A DNA stretch of 30,067 nt. Source: Alistipes sp. (GTDB lineage: Bacteria > Bacteroidota > Bacteroidia > Bacteroidales > Rikenellaceae). Under the pieces are notes generated by a model. The model worked only from the letters and a program-made list of their open reading frames with translations, did not search any database and was not told the DNA's origin. The first letter of the stretch is position 1; each line of letters opens with the position of its first letter. Shown here one piece after another: positions 14,870-22,977 of the stretch. A program made the translations under genes and the position numbers. The stretch covers positions 1 to 30,067 of the forward strand of contig JAFYOF010000021.1 in the NCBI GenBank assembly GCA_017560305.1, given 5' to 3'.

Positions 14870-16252
14870 TTACACACGCTTAATCTTAATATCCTCGGGC
14901 TGAATCTTGATGCCGACGATGTCGCGGTCATCCCACACATCGTGAGTATCAACATAGAGGTTGCTGCCGTTTTCGGTGCGGATTGTGAGGTGGTAGTGGT
15001 CGCCCTTGTAGAGGATGAATCTCACATCACCCACCATTGTGCCGTCCTCCTTGTTGTCCATCAACTCCACCTTGTTGAACGCCACCTCGACTTCAACCTT
15101 CTCGCCGCCTTCGATGCCCGCCTGCTCGTTGCAGACAAACTCCTTACCCATAATCTCGACATGGGTAGAGTCAATCATCGTACCCTCGAAGGTGTTGCAG
15201 ATACGCTCCTTGTGCATAACATGGATGTCCGATGGCTTGATGATAAGTGACACCTGCTGACCCACCTCAAATGCGTTGTAGTCCTGAATCATTATCTCAT
15301 AGCCGTTTGGTGTGGTCACAATCATCTCGTAGTGTACACCCTTGAAGATGCACGACTGCACCACGCCCTCAAACATACCCGAGTCGGTCTTTGCCATAAT
15401 GTAGACATCCTCAGGACGGATAACCACATCCACAGGGACATTCTCGCCCATACCCTTGTCCACACACTCGAACTCGTGACCGAGGAATGAAACCAGCTTA
15501 TCCTTCACCATCGTACCGTTCAGGATGTTACTCTCGCCGATAAAGTCTGCCACGAATGAGTTCTTTGGCTCATTGTAGATGTCGATAGGAGTGCCAATCT
15601 GCTGCACCTTACCCTCGCTCATCACAACGATAGTGTCGCTCAGGGTGAGCGCCTCCTCCTGGTCGTGAGTTACATATACGAAGGTGATACCCAGCGTCTT
15701 GTGCATCTCCTTGAGCTCCATCTGCATATCCTTACGCATCTTCAGGTCGAGAGCCGCCAGAGGCTCGTCCAAAAGCAAAACCTGTGGGCGGTTGATGATT
15801 GCTCGCGCGATGGCTACACGCTGCTGCTGACCTCCCGAGAGAGAGTTCACATCACGCCACTCATAGTCGGTCATACCCACCATCTTCAGCGCCTTTCTCA
15901 CACGGGTCTCAATCTCATCGTCCTTCACCTTCTTAAGCTTCAGACCGAAGGCAATGTTGTCGTAGACATTCAGGTGAGGGAACAACGCATAGCGCTGGAA
16001 CACAGTGTTCACCGGGCGCTCGTGTGGAGGAACATTTGTGATATCTGCTCCGCCGATTTTGATTTCGCCCTCATCGGCAGTACCGAAGCCCGCTAAAATA
16101 CGCAGCAAGGTAGTCTTGCCGCAACCCGAAGGACCGAGGATTGTTACGAACTCGCCCTTCTTGACAAACAAACTAACATCATCCAGAACCACCTTTTCGC
16201 CAAAACTCTTTGAGATATGGCTCAACTCAATGATGAAATTTGAATTATTCAT
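14870..16252 (-). CDS. potA: Polyamine-type ABC transporter ATPase PotA with an extra C-terminal repeat
   Basis: This cytoplasmic ATPase powers the Pot importer. Nucleotide-binding elements: Walker A GPSGCGKT (40-47), Q-loop FQRYALFPH (85-93), signature LSGGQQQ (138-144), Walker B LLLDEP (159-164) and H196 in VTHDQEE. The protein is 460 residues, about 80 longer than E. coli PotA (378). The excess is at the C-terminus: after the usual TOBE-type region (RPEDVYIM at 279-286, FKGVHYEM at 303-310, KPSDIHVM at 339-346) a second, similar unit appears (YKGDHYHL at 415-422, QPEDIKI at 451-457), suggesting a duplicated regulatory domain. It starts 33 bases after the outer-membrane barrel gene and leads potBCD. 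Confidence 0.93.
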   Translation of the reverse strand: MNNSNFIIELSHISKSFGEKVVLDDVSLFVKKGEFVTILGPSGCGKTTLLRILAGFGTADEGEIKIGGADITNVPPHERPVNTVFQRYALFPHLNVYDNIAFGLKLKKVKDDEIETRVRKALKMVGMTDYEWRDVNSLSGGQQQRVAIARAIINRPQVLLLDEPLAALDLKMRKDMQMELKEMHKTLGITFVYVTHDQEEALTLSDTIVVMSEGKVQQIGTPIDIYNEPKNSFVADFIGESNILNGTMVKDKLVSFLGHEFECVDKGMGENVPVDVVIRPEDVYIMAKTDSGMFEGVVQSCIFKGVHYEMIVTTPNGYEIMIQDYNAFEVGQQVSLIIKPSDIHVMHKERICNTFEGTMIDSTHVEIMGKEFVCNEQAGIEGGEKVEVEVAFNKVELMDNKEDGTMVGDVRFILYKGDHYHLTIRTENGSNLYVDTHDVWDDRDIVGIKIQPEDIKIKRV

Positions 16253-16285
16253 TTCTTATATCTTGTTTTAGGATAAATACTTCAG

Positions 16286-17425
16286 TTAATTACACTTGCC
16301 AGCGATGCGGCGGATGGCACCCGTGATGTCGAAGCGCCAGGTTGCACCGATGTTGATAGTGTGGCGTCGGGTGTAGTTGTTTGAGCCCCATACAGCGTGC
16401 AGACGCACACTCTCGATGGGGTAATACTCCACGCCAGCACCATAGTAGATATAATCTTCGCCACCGATTTTGAATGCTGGCAATGTGGTGCCGCACTCCT
16501 CGTTAGCAGCAATCATCTCCTCTTTCGAGAGATACTCCTCCAAGAAATCATACTCCAGATCATCCTTGCACTTCTCCCATCCGAACTTACCGAACAGGCG
16601 CACCTTCTCGTCAGCGAATGTTACCGCAGGCATTGCACTCAGGGTGAAGTCCTCGCCCAGTTTGCTACGCCACGAAGCGCTGCGCTCGATGTAATCCAAC
16701 GAGAATGAGAAGTTGCCGATGTAGAATGTCTGACCCAGAGCAACCATCTTGATATACTCGCCTGGGGTGTACTCAATGAGGTTCACACTCCACTTTGCAT
16801 CGTGCCAATCACTCTGGCTCATCCAAGCGAGGTTGTATGAGTACATATTGTCCTGCTTTGGAGAGTATACGAATGGAGAATTAGCGAACTGAAACACCAC
16901 GGATGTTGCCTCGCTCTTGCTTGTCCACATAGCTGATGCGCCCCACTGATAGGTGGAGAGGCTGTTGTAGAACATTGAATTGAGGTCGAAATATGAGTCG
17001 ATATCGTCGGCGGCGAACTCGAAACTGCCGATGTGCATAGAGTCCTTGCCCGCCGTAAAGGTGAAACTGCCCAAGTGGTATGACAGCGTCAACCAATCGG
17101 TATTGTCAAACACGGAATTATCCTCACCGTGAGCCGAGAAGAGTCTCTGGCAAAGTGAGTAAGAGAAATTTTTACTTATTTTACCGTCAATGTAGAGATA
17201 GAATCCATCGCCACCAAATCCTGCGGCATCACCTCCAACTACACGATCATAACCAAATCGTGAATCCAACGAAATGGAAGGAATCCAATCCTCCCCATCT
17301 TCCAAAGTTACATCCGCTGTGGATACAGACCCCTGCAAAGGCGCACTACTATTCACTTCCTGCGCTCGGGTTGCAGAACCAGCCATAACGAGTATGACCC
17401 CCAAAAAGGTAAAGAGTTTCTTCAT
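16286..17425 (-). CDS. Outer-membrane beta-barrel protein heading the pot operon
   Basis: This 379-residue exported protein has a signal peptide ending near ATRAQE. The rest alternates polar and aromatic residues in short strands (YLYIDGKISKNFSYSL, FTFTAGKDSMHIGSFEF, YIYYGAGVEYYPIESV, TINIGATWRFDI), typical of a porin-like outer-membrane barrel. No TonB-dependent plug, carbohydrate-binding or enzymatic motif is seen. I do not recognise a specific named family with certainty; a phosphate-selective/DUF-type porin resemblance is only general. Its stop is 33 bases before potA, with no terminator in between, so it is probably co-transcribed with potABCD and may provide outer-membrane passage for the same substrate. 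It has its own upstream promoter and structured leader. Confidence 0.72.
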   Translation of the reverse strand: MKKLFTFLGVILVMAGSATRAQEVNSSAPLQGSVSTADVTLEDGEDWIPSISLDSRFGYDRVVGGDAAGFGGDGFYLYIDGKISKNFSYSLCQRLFSAHGEDNSVFDNTDWLTLSYHLGSFTFTAGKDSMHIGSFEFAADDIDSYFDLNSMFYNSLSTYQWGASAMWTSKSEATSVVFQFANSPFVYSPKQDNMYSYNLAWMSQSDWHDAKWSVNLIEYTPGEYIKMVALGQTFYIGNFSFSLDYIERSASWRSKLGEDFTLSAMPAVTFADEKVRLFGKFGWEKCKDDLEYDFLEEYLSKEEMIAANEECGTTLPAFKIGGEDYIYYGAGVEYYPIESVRLHAVWGSNNYTRRHTINIGATWRFDITGAIRRIAGKCN

Positions 17426-17479
17426 TAAGCAGTAAAAAAGTTTAATTACATAAGAGTATGTTTTATTGTTAAACTTGTC

Positions 17480-17498
17480 TTTTCTCTTTTAGAGAAAA
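17480..17498 (-). repeat. Small perfect hairpin in the leader of the outer-membrane barrel gene
   Basis: The arms TTTTCTCT and AGAGAAAA pair perfectly over 8 bp around a 3-base loop. It lies between the larger stem at 17501-17538 and the start codon at 17425. Being A/U-rich, it may be a second leader stem that depends on translation or temperature, but nothing in the window tests this. Confidence 0.45.
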
Positions 17499-17500
17499 TT

Positions 17501-17538
17501 GCGGTCACAGGTTTGCCATACGACAAACTTACAACCGC
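17501..17538 (-). ncRNA. Stable stem-loop in the 5' leader of the outer-membrane barrel gene
   Basis: On the minus-strand RNA, GCGGTTGTAAGTTTG pairs with CAAACCTGTGACCGC around an 8-base loop. Eleven of the 15 positions are Watson-Crick pairs and two more are G-U. The stem begins about 6 bases after the predicted transcript start and lies about 75 bases before the ATG. It does not match a riboswitch class I recognise. An alternative reading is a terminator for the serine hydrolase gene upstream, but the following sequence is only weakly T-rich. Confidence 0.42.
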
Positions 17539-17550
17539 AAATATCAGTGA

Positions 17551-17558
17551 CAAAAATA
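17551..17558 (-). promoter_or_regulatory. Bacteroidota -7 element for the outer-membrane barrel / pot operon
   Basis: Minus strand TATTTTTG is a full match to TAnnTTTG. A partial -33 box (ATTG) lies 18 bp upstream. The transcript would start near 17544, giving a leader of about 119 bases. It supports independent transcription of the barrel-pot operon. Confidence 0.5.
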
Positions 17559-17647
17559 TAAAAAATATTTAATATGCAATCATCCAAAAGGCTAAATTTT
17601 GCATTTTTGTGCCCAAATAGTTTTCAAGGGCTGAAAACCGCAATGTT

Positions 17648-18985
17648 TTACGACTTTTCATCGGTCGAGGAGGTGGAATCTTCCTCCGAAGCCTCAATCT
17701 TTGGCACCTCGACAAACATATCTCGGTCGGTAGGCCACTCCTCCACTCGGGTCATCGCCGTGCGTACCATCTGACCGATGGAGTTGGTAAAGCCAGCGCC
17801 ACGGTAATGGCTTGTGTTTGTCAAGAAAACATACGATATGCCATTCTCGCGGTGGTCGATGTAGGCGCAGGTACCCGACATCGTGCCTGTGCGCACCAAT
17901 GAGCGGGCACTCTCGTTATATCTCGCCCAGCCAAGAGCGTAGTCGCCCTTGCGTGTGATGTTTTTCATCTCGGCAACGCTCTCTGGTGAAATGATGTCAG
18001 GAACACCAGGCTTGCCATCAATTGACGCCACCAGTCGCATCATCTCAACCGACGATGCCACCCACGCGCCAGCGCCCTGCAAGCCGCGGATGTTGTTGCC
18101 TCCGTACTCTCTCAGGCGCAACTCGCCCGAGCCATCGTAAGACTCTATGCGCTCCTCGTCGTGACCATAGTAGCGCACCTCGCCCGGGTAACGCTGCTCG
18201 TAGTAGTTGTAGGCAATGTGCATATCGTAGCATCCCGCTGGTCGCAAAACATTGGTCTGGAGATACTCCTCATAGCCCATTCCCGACACCTCCTCAATAA
18301 CGCGCGAGAGTACCAGATAACCCACATTTGAGTATTGCGCCGAGCCTCCTGGGGCGCAACGCAGACGCATAGCCAGCTGGAATGCGATGAGCTGGTCAGC
18401 CGTAGGCGTAGTATCCATCTCCTCCCACGCCATCACATCCGCCACGCGGAACATCAGGTCGCCCTTCTGGCGGCTGAAGCCTGTGGTGTGGTTGAGCAGA
18501 TGGCGAACGGTGATATCTTTAACGCGCTTGTCGCGGTAGTCGGTGAACTGCTTGAGGATGCCCTCCTCGCCAAAGACCTTGTCATCAAGACGCAGCTTGC
18601 CCTGGTCGCAGAGTTTCATAATGCCCACCGCCGTAACCAACTTCGAAGCCGATGCGATGCGGTAGATGTCGCCCACCTCCGCCACTCGCTCCATCTCCTG
18701 ATCAGCCCAGCCGAAGCCCTTGCAGTAGATGAGTTGCTCATTGTGCATCACCGCCAGCGAAGCGCCACGAATATTGTAGCGGCTCATCCAGCGCTTGATG
18801 TACTTCTCCATCGAGGTTGTGGCTGGCAGGTCGGATATGGCATTGCACAGCGAATCGTTGAGTCGGTAGCCCTTCTCCTCCACCACCGAAACCTCCGCCT
18901 CGTTGTCGGACGAGAGGATGCGGTCGAGGTAAATCACTCCACCTATCAACAATGTGATTATCACTATGGCAATGTGTCGCTTCAT
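17648..18985 (-). CDS. Membrane-anchored serine hydrolase, class C beta-lactamase / penicillin-binding fold
   Basis: This 445-residue protein has a single N-terminal signal-anchor helix (about residues 4-20), so the enzyme faces the periplasm. Catalytic marks of the serine beta-lactamase-like family are present: S112-x-x-K115 in IASASKLVTAV, Y218-S-N220 in QYSNVGYLVL, and a KTG-type site as RTG at 365-367. It probably hydrolyses a peptide, ester or amide at the cell surface. This family includes AmpC, EstB-like esterases and D-amino peptidases, and true beta-lactamase activity should not be assumed. The frame extends to a TTG at 19036, but that codon lies upstream of the predicted promoter; the ATG at 18985 gives a sensible anchor and is preferred. 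The acidic serine-rich C-terminal tail is low-complexity. It is 222 bp from the barrel gene, and separate transcription is likely. Confidence 0.86.
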   Translation of the reverse strand: MKRHIAIVIITLLIGGVIYLDRILSSDNEAEVSVVEEKGYRLNDSLCNAISDLPATTSMEKYIKRWMSRYNIRGASLAVMHNEQLIYCKGFGWADQEMERVAEVGDIYRIASASKLVTAVGIMKLCDQGKLRLDDKVFGEEGILKQFTDYRDKRVKDITVRHLLNHTTGFSRQKGDLMFRVADVMAWEEMDTTPTADQLIAFQLAMRLRCAPGGSAQYSNVGYLVLSRVIEEVSGMGYEEYLQTNVLRPAGCYDMHIAYNYYEQRYPGEVRYYGHDEERIESYDGSGELRLREYGGNNIRGLQGAGAWVASSVEMMRLVASIDGKPGVPDIISPESVAEMKNITRKGDYALGWARYNESARSLVRTGTMSGTCAYIDHRENGISYVFLTNTSHYRGAGFTNSIGQMVRTAMTRVEEWPTDRDMFVEVPKIEASEEDSTSSTDEKS

Positions 18986-19004
18986 AAATTGCTTAACCTG
19001 AAAA

Positions 19005-19020
19005 ATTGGCACGCGCCAAT
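19005..19020. repeat. Palindrome near the serine hydrolase transcript start
   Basis: ATTGGCACGCGCCAAT has perfect 6-bp arms (ATTGGC/GCCAAT) around a 4-base centre. It overlaps the predicted start of transcription (about 19019) of the leftward serine hydrolase gene and lies in the spacer shared with the divergent porin gene. The position suits a repressor operator. Confidence 0.5.
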
Positions 19021-19025
19021 CGTTG

Positions 19026-19033
19026 CAAAAGTA
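19026..19033 (-). promoter_or_regulatory. Bacteroidota -7 element of the serine hydrolase gene
   Basis: Minus strand TACTTTTG matches TAnnTTTG at all fixed positions and is about 40 bases upstream of the ATG at 18985. The -33 region is poor (TGAG 19 bp upstream), so an activator may help. It places the alternative TTG start outside the transcript. Confidence 0.5.
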
Positions 19034-19096
19034 CAATTTTTATCGCAAATGGCTCACTCTTTTTTGAATATTGTTATCAAATCGCCTCTTTTTTTA

Positions 19097-19104
19097 TAAT
19101 TTTG
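19097..19104 (+). promoter_or_regulatory. Bacteroidota -7 element of the porin gene
   Basis: TAATTTTG matches TAnnTTTG fully, with the start of transcription expected near 19111, 24 bases before the ATG at 19135. No good TTTG lies at 19-21 bp upstream. It is divergent from the serine hydrolase promoter. Confidence 0.5.
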
Positions 19105-19134
19105 CAACCGTTATCGAAATAAACTTATCAATCT

Positions 19135-20403
19135 ATGAGGTATTTATTAGCAACTTTATGCGCACTCTTTTCGCTGAATTGTATGGCGCAGAGCGGTGCT
19201 GGAGTGAAGTTCAAGCCCTATGGCTTTATCCGCAACTATATCAGTTATGACTCTCGACAGAGCCTGAATCTTATGGGCGAGACATTCTCGTTTATGCCAC
19301 TCGATGTGCTTATGAATGAGGATGGTACAGAGGATTTGAACGCCGTGGATGAACTTTCGTTTGTGGCATTTACAACACGCTTTGGCGTGGATATCAATGG
19401 TCCGCTTATCGGCAAGGCGCAGAGCTCGGCGAAGATTGAGGCCGACTTTTGCGGTTATGGCTCAAACAATACTATGTTCCGTATTCGTCAGGCGTATGTG
19501 CGTATGCAGTGGGAGCGTCTGTCGCTCACTTGCGGTCAGACCTGGCATCCGATGACTATTCAGGTGATGCCATCCACAACGGGCTTCTCGCCTGGTTCGC
19601 CCTTCTCGCCTTTCAATCGTTCTCCGCAGGTTAATTTGGGTGTGGATATGGGTCGTGGCTGGAACTTTATAGCGGCGGCACTTTATCAGTTTCCTAATGT
19701 GTCGGTGGGTCCCGAGGGCGCAAGTTTCGACTACTCGCGCTGGAGCAAGATTCCCGAGTTCTACGCATCGGTAAAGCATAGCGGCGAGCACTTTACACTC
19801 GGCGCAGGTGTTGATGTTTTGAGCATTATGCCTCGCAAGAGCAGCATTGCAGAGCGCGAGGTTGTGGGCGCTGATGGCGAGGTTACAACCCAGTTTGTGA
19901 CAGTTCGCGCGAATGACCGCGTTACGGGTGTTTCGTCGGAGATTTTTGCTGACTACAAGAGCGGTAAATTCAATCTGAAAGGTAAGGTCGTGTATGGCGA
20001 GAATACCTCTCACCTTACAATGATAAGCGGCTATGGCGCAACTGATTACGACCCTGCTACGGGTAGTTACACCTACGCCCCTATCCGCTCGCTCTCGTCT
20101 TGGGTGAATGCCTCTTATGGTAAGCGTTATGTGGGTAGCCTTTTGGTGGGTTATACCAAGGGTTTTGGTGCGAAGGAGGATTTCATCTCGACCAACGATT
20201 TCTGGGTGCGTGGTGCAAAGAATGTCGACTATCTCTATCGTGTGAGCCCATCGGTTAGTTATGTTGCCAATAACCTCACTATCGGTCTTGAAGTGGACTA
20301 CACCGTTGTCGGTTATGGTGATGTGGCAATCAATGGCCGCACCGCAGCGCTCCGAGCGGTGGATAACCTCCGCGTCTGCACAATGGTGAAGTACACATTC
20401 TAA
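19135..20403 (+). CDS. DcaP-like outer-membrane porin
   Basis: This 422-residue exported barrel protein has a signal peptide ending near NCMAQS. The first strand, FKPYGFIRNYISYDSR, and the central QAYVRMQWERLSLTCGQTWHP followed by a proline/serine-rich loop (GFSPGSPFSPFNRSPQ) resemble DcaP-type trimeric porins, where such a loop folds into the channel. Many short aromatic-ended strands follow, ending in CTMVKYTF with the terminal phenylalanine that outer-membrane assembly recognises. No plug domain is present. It is a single-gene transcript: its own -7 element upstream and a strong terminator downstream. Substrate is unknown. The barrel assignment is firm; the subfamily is moderate. Confidence 0.8.
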   Translation: MRYLLATLCALFSLNCMAQSGAGVKFKPYGFIRNYISYDSRQSLNLMGETFSFMPLDVLMNEDGTEDLNAVDELSFVAFTTRFGVDINGPLIGKAQSSAKIEADFCGYGSNNTMFRIRQAYVRMQWERLSLTCGQTWHPMTIQVMPSTTGFSPGSPFSPFNRSPQVNLGVDMGRGWNFIAAALYQFPNVSVGPEGASFDYSRWSKIPEFYASVKHSGEHFTLGAGVDVLSIMPRKSSIAEREVVGADGEVTTQFVTVRANDRVTGVSSEIFADYKSGKFNLKGKVVYGENTSHLTMISGYGATDYDPATGSYTYAPIRSLSSWVNASYGKRYVGSLLVGYTKGFGAKEDFISTNDFWVRGAKNVDYLYRVSPSVSYVANNLTIGLEVDYTVVGYGDVAINGRTAALRAVDNLRVCTMVKYTF

Positions 20404-20423
20404 GTTTACACTATCCAATACAA

Positions 20424-20458
20424 AAATGGGTTGTCCGCATCGGCGTGACAACCCATTT
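20424..20458. terminator. Bidirectional intrinsic terminator between the porin and fmt
   Basis: The arms AAATGGGTTGTC and GACAACCCATTT form a perfect 12-bp stem around an 11-base loop. A-rich sequence precedes it and T-rich sequence follows, so it can stop both the rightward porin and the leftward fmt transcripts. Confidence 0.9.
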
Positions 20459-20476
20459 ATTATTTATGTGCAGCGG

Positions 20477-21442
20477 CTACTGCATTGTATAACTCTCCAA
20501 ATCGCGGAAGCCGAGCATCAAATCGTGGTTTGACATTCGCTTCTTGCCCGCCATCTGCAACGCAAGGATGTGGATGATGCCATCGGCGCAAGTCACCGAG
20601 ATGCGCTCCTTGCCGTCGGTAGAGATTACGCCTACTACCCCGCTGTGTTGCTTTGGCTCGAACTTAACCTCGAAAATCTTTGCCGAGTTGCGCTCCTCGC
20701 CATCAAGGAACATCGGTGTCCACGCTGCTGGGTATGGCGACAGACCACGCACGAAATTCACGATGCGCTCGCCCTTCCACGACCAGTCGATGCGGCAGTC
20801 ATTCTTGAAAATCTTTGGCGCTGGCTTCAGGGTCGCCTCGTCGATGTGCATCTGCTCGATGGCTGTGTAGTCGCCCGCTGCAATCTTCTCCACGGTCTCC
20901 ACAACAAGGTCCTTGCCTCGCGTCATCAACTTGTCGTACATTGTGCCGATGTTGTCCTCAGGCAGAATTGGTTCACTCCACTGACCGATGATAGCGCCCT
21001 TGTCAATCTCGTGGTTTAAGAGGAATGTCGTGATGCCAGTCTCCTTCTCGCCGTTGATAATTGCCCAGTTAATAGGCGCTGCGCCACGATATTGTGGCAG
21101 GAGTGAGGCGTGGAGATTGAATGTGCCATATTTAGGCATCGACCAGATGACCTCGGGCAACATACGGAATGCGATGACAATACCCAGGTCGGGCTTCAAC
21201 TCCTCCATTGCAGCGACGAACTCTGGGTCGCGCAACTTCTCTGGCTGCAGGATTGGCAGCCCCAACTCGCGTGCCGCAACCTTCACATCGCTCTCGTGCA
21301 TCTTCTGACCACGACCTGCTGGCTTGTCGGGCGTAGTCACCACGGCTACAATGTTATAACCCTCCTCTACCAACTTTTTAAGTGATGTAACGGCAAATTC
21401 GGGCGTACCCATAAATACTATGCGGAGATCTTTTCCTTTCAT
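20477..21442 (-). CDS. fmt: Methionyl-tRNA formyltransferase
   Basis: This 321-residue cytoplasmic enzyme formylates the initiator Met-tRNA with 10-formyl-tetrahydrofolate. Signatures: the N-terminal VFMGTPEFAVTSL, the folate/catalytic loop LHASLLPQYRGAAPINWAI with its N-H-D-type active-site residues, and TGITTFLLNHEIDKG. The C-terminal OB-like tRNA-binding domain starts near residue 210 (DWSWKGERIVNFVRGLSPYPAAW). Length is normal (about 315). The ATG overlaps the TGA of the LptF/G-like gene (ATGA), so the two are translationally coupled. In many bacteria fmt follows def, but no def gene is next to it here. Confidence 0.96.
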   Translation of the reverse strand: MKGKDLRIVFMGTPEFAVTSLKKLVEEGYNIVAVVTTPDKPAGRGQKMHESDVKVAARELGLPILQPEKLRDPEFVAAMEELKPDLGIVIAFRMLPEVIWSMPKYGTFNLHASLLPQYRGAAPINWAIINGEKETGITTFLLNHEIDKGAIIGQWSEPILPEDNIGTMYDKLMTRGKDLVVETVEKIAAGDYTAIEQMHIDEATLKPAPKIFKNDCRIDWSWKGERIVNFVRGLSPYPAAWTPMFLDGEERNSAKIFEVKFEPKQHSGVVGVISTDGKERISVTCADGIIHILALQMAGKKRMSNHDLMLGFRDLESYTMQ

Positions 21443-22977
21443 CGTTGTGCTTTGTTTAGTCTGCGTTGTTTAACCTTATCTCGCATCTTGCGCCACGCAG
21501 GTGTGGCGGTCACGCGCTTGGCTATCGGAAGCCATACGGGAGCGAGCTTCTTCTTGATTTTCTTGAATTGTGCATCATACCAGTCGGTGTCAAGCAACGA
21601 CGAGTCGTTCGTCGCCTTTATCATCAGGTAGATGGCTATCGGCGTCAGGATAAAGGAGGATATCCATATACCCGTGAATGAACTCCAGGTTCCCTCCTTT
21701 GCCATCTTCTCGCCCGAGAGGCTGATGACATAATATATCACAAAGAAGATGACTGAGATAACGATAGGTGTACCCATACCTCCTTTGCGGATAATGGCAC
21801 CCAGCGGTGCACCAATCATAAAGAAGATAATCACCGAGAATGGCAACGAGAGTTTCTTGTGCCAGTCATTCTTGTTGCGGTATAGCTGGTTAAGACCATC
21901 CTTCGCCGAGCCCTCATCGTAGGAGAATGACTGGCGGCTGTTTTGTGCCATTGTGCGGGCTGTACGCCAGATGTCAGCCTGCTCACGCAAAGGCAGTTTC
22001 TTGAGCGAGTCCAGCAGATTCATATCCCTGAACAACGACTTATCCTTCACCAGCGAGTCGGGCAACTGCAACACCTGAATATCGTTGGTGAAAAGGTGCT
22101 CCTTCAGCAGTGGGTCGTAGGAGCGTGCCACAGCCTCGGCAACCTTCACATCCAATGAGTCGATGGCGTGCTGCAACTCGACTATATTCTTCGCCTGCGA
22201 TGAGTTCACCATCATATTATCGCTCTGCTCGAAGTCGAAGCCCTCCATACGGATGGTCATATCCTGCACATCGAACTTATCGTGGCGCAATGCGTTCTTG
22301 GTGTACCAGCGAGTGTTTCGTGTCTGCTGGTAGTTGTCGCCGTTGTAGAGTGTCACGAGCAGGAATTTCTTGTCGTCAGAGAGGCGGATGTAACCCTTCT
22401 CGGCGATTGTGGTGGTCATATTTCCACCCTGCGAGCGACCATCATAGATAAGCACATTGTGCAGCAGACCAGTCTCGGGGTCCTGATGCTCAACGCGGAT
22501 ACTCATATCCTCGTGGATGCCGTTGAAGAAGAGTCCATCCTTGAACTCCAGCACCTGCTTCTGTCGCTGGATGTCGCTCAGGATAATCACCGAGCGCTTG
22601 TAGGCGTATGGTACAAGGTTGTTTACAAGGAAGAAACTACCCACCGAGATGATGAATGTGACGATAATCAGGGGCTGCATAATTCTCATAAGCGACATAC
22701 CTGCCGACTTCATCGCCTGCAACTCGAAGTTTTCGCCCATATTTCCCAAGGTCATAATACCCGCCAGAAGCATAGCCAGCGGCAGACCCAATGGAATCAT
22801 ATTGATTGTGGCGTAGAAGATAAGCTCCAGAATGACATCGGCGCTCAAACCCTTACCTGTAAGGTCCTCGATGAAACGCCACACGAAGTTCATCATCAAC
22901 ACAAATGTGACGATGAAGAATGTCATAATCAGTGGACCCAAATATGCCTTTAAGACAAGTCTATGAATTGTTTTCAT
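21439..22977 (-). CDS. LptF/LptG-family (YjgP/YjgQ) lipopolysaccharide export permease, extended
   Basis: This is an inner-membrane permease of the LptB2FG transporter, which extracts LPS and passes it to the periplasmic bridge. It is 512 residues, against about 360 in E. coli. Three N-terminal helices (about 12-35, 50-80, 100-125) begin with the typical LVLKAYLGPLIMTFF, and NMGENFELQAMKSAGMSL carries the coupling helix to LptB. A periplasmic beta-jellyroll of unusual length (about 130-370), including a helical, charged insertion, separates these from three C-terminal helices (about 375-450, starting LPFSVIIFFMIGAPLGAI). A basic C-terminal tail follows. The family call is safe. Whether it is the F or the G subunit is not clear, so no symbol is given. 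Its start overlaps the metal permease gene by 17 bases. Confidence 0.9.
   Translation of the reverse strand: MKTIHRLVLKAYLGPLIMTFFIVTFVLMMNFVWRFIEDLTGKGLSADVILELIFYATINMIPLGLPLAMLLAGIMTLGNMGENFELQAMKSAGMSLMRIMQPLIIVTFIISVGSFFLVNNLVPYAYKRSVIILSDIQRQKQVLEFKDGLFFNGIHEDMSIRVEHQDPETGLLHNVLIYDGRSQGGNMTTTIAEKGYIRLSDDKKFLLVTLYNGDNYQQTRNTRWYTKNALRHDKFDVQDMTIRMEGFDFEQSDNMMVNSSQAKNIVELQHAIDSLDVKVAEAVARSYDPLLKEHLFTNDIQVLQLPDSLVKDKSLFRDMNLLDSLKKLPLREQADIWRTARTMAQNSRQSFSYDEGSAKDGLNQLYRNKNDWHKKLSLPFSVIIFFMIGAPLGAIIRKGGMGTPIVISVIFFVIYYVISLSGEKMAKEGTWSSFTGIWISSFILTPIAIYLMIKATNDSSLLDTDWYDAQFKKIKKKLAPVWLPIAKRVTATPAWRKMRDKVKQRRLNKAQR

Noticed and set aside
18986..19036. Extended N-terminus of the serine hydrolase from the TTG at 19036
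   Set aside because: The TTG lies upstream of the -7 element at 19026-19033, so it would not be in the transcript, and the ATG at 18985 gives a proper signal anchor.
19462..20451. 329-codon open frame on the minus strand opposite the porin gene
   Set aside because: The composition is histidine/arginine/threonine-rich and low in structure. It runs across the strong terminator and has no recognisable domain, so it is a shadow frame.
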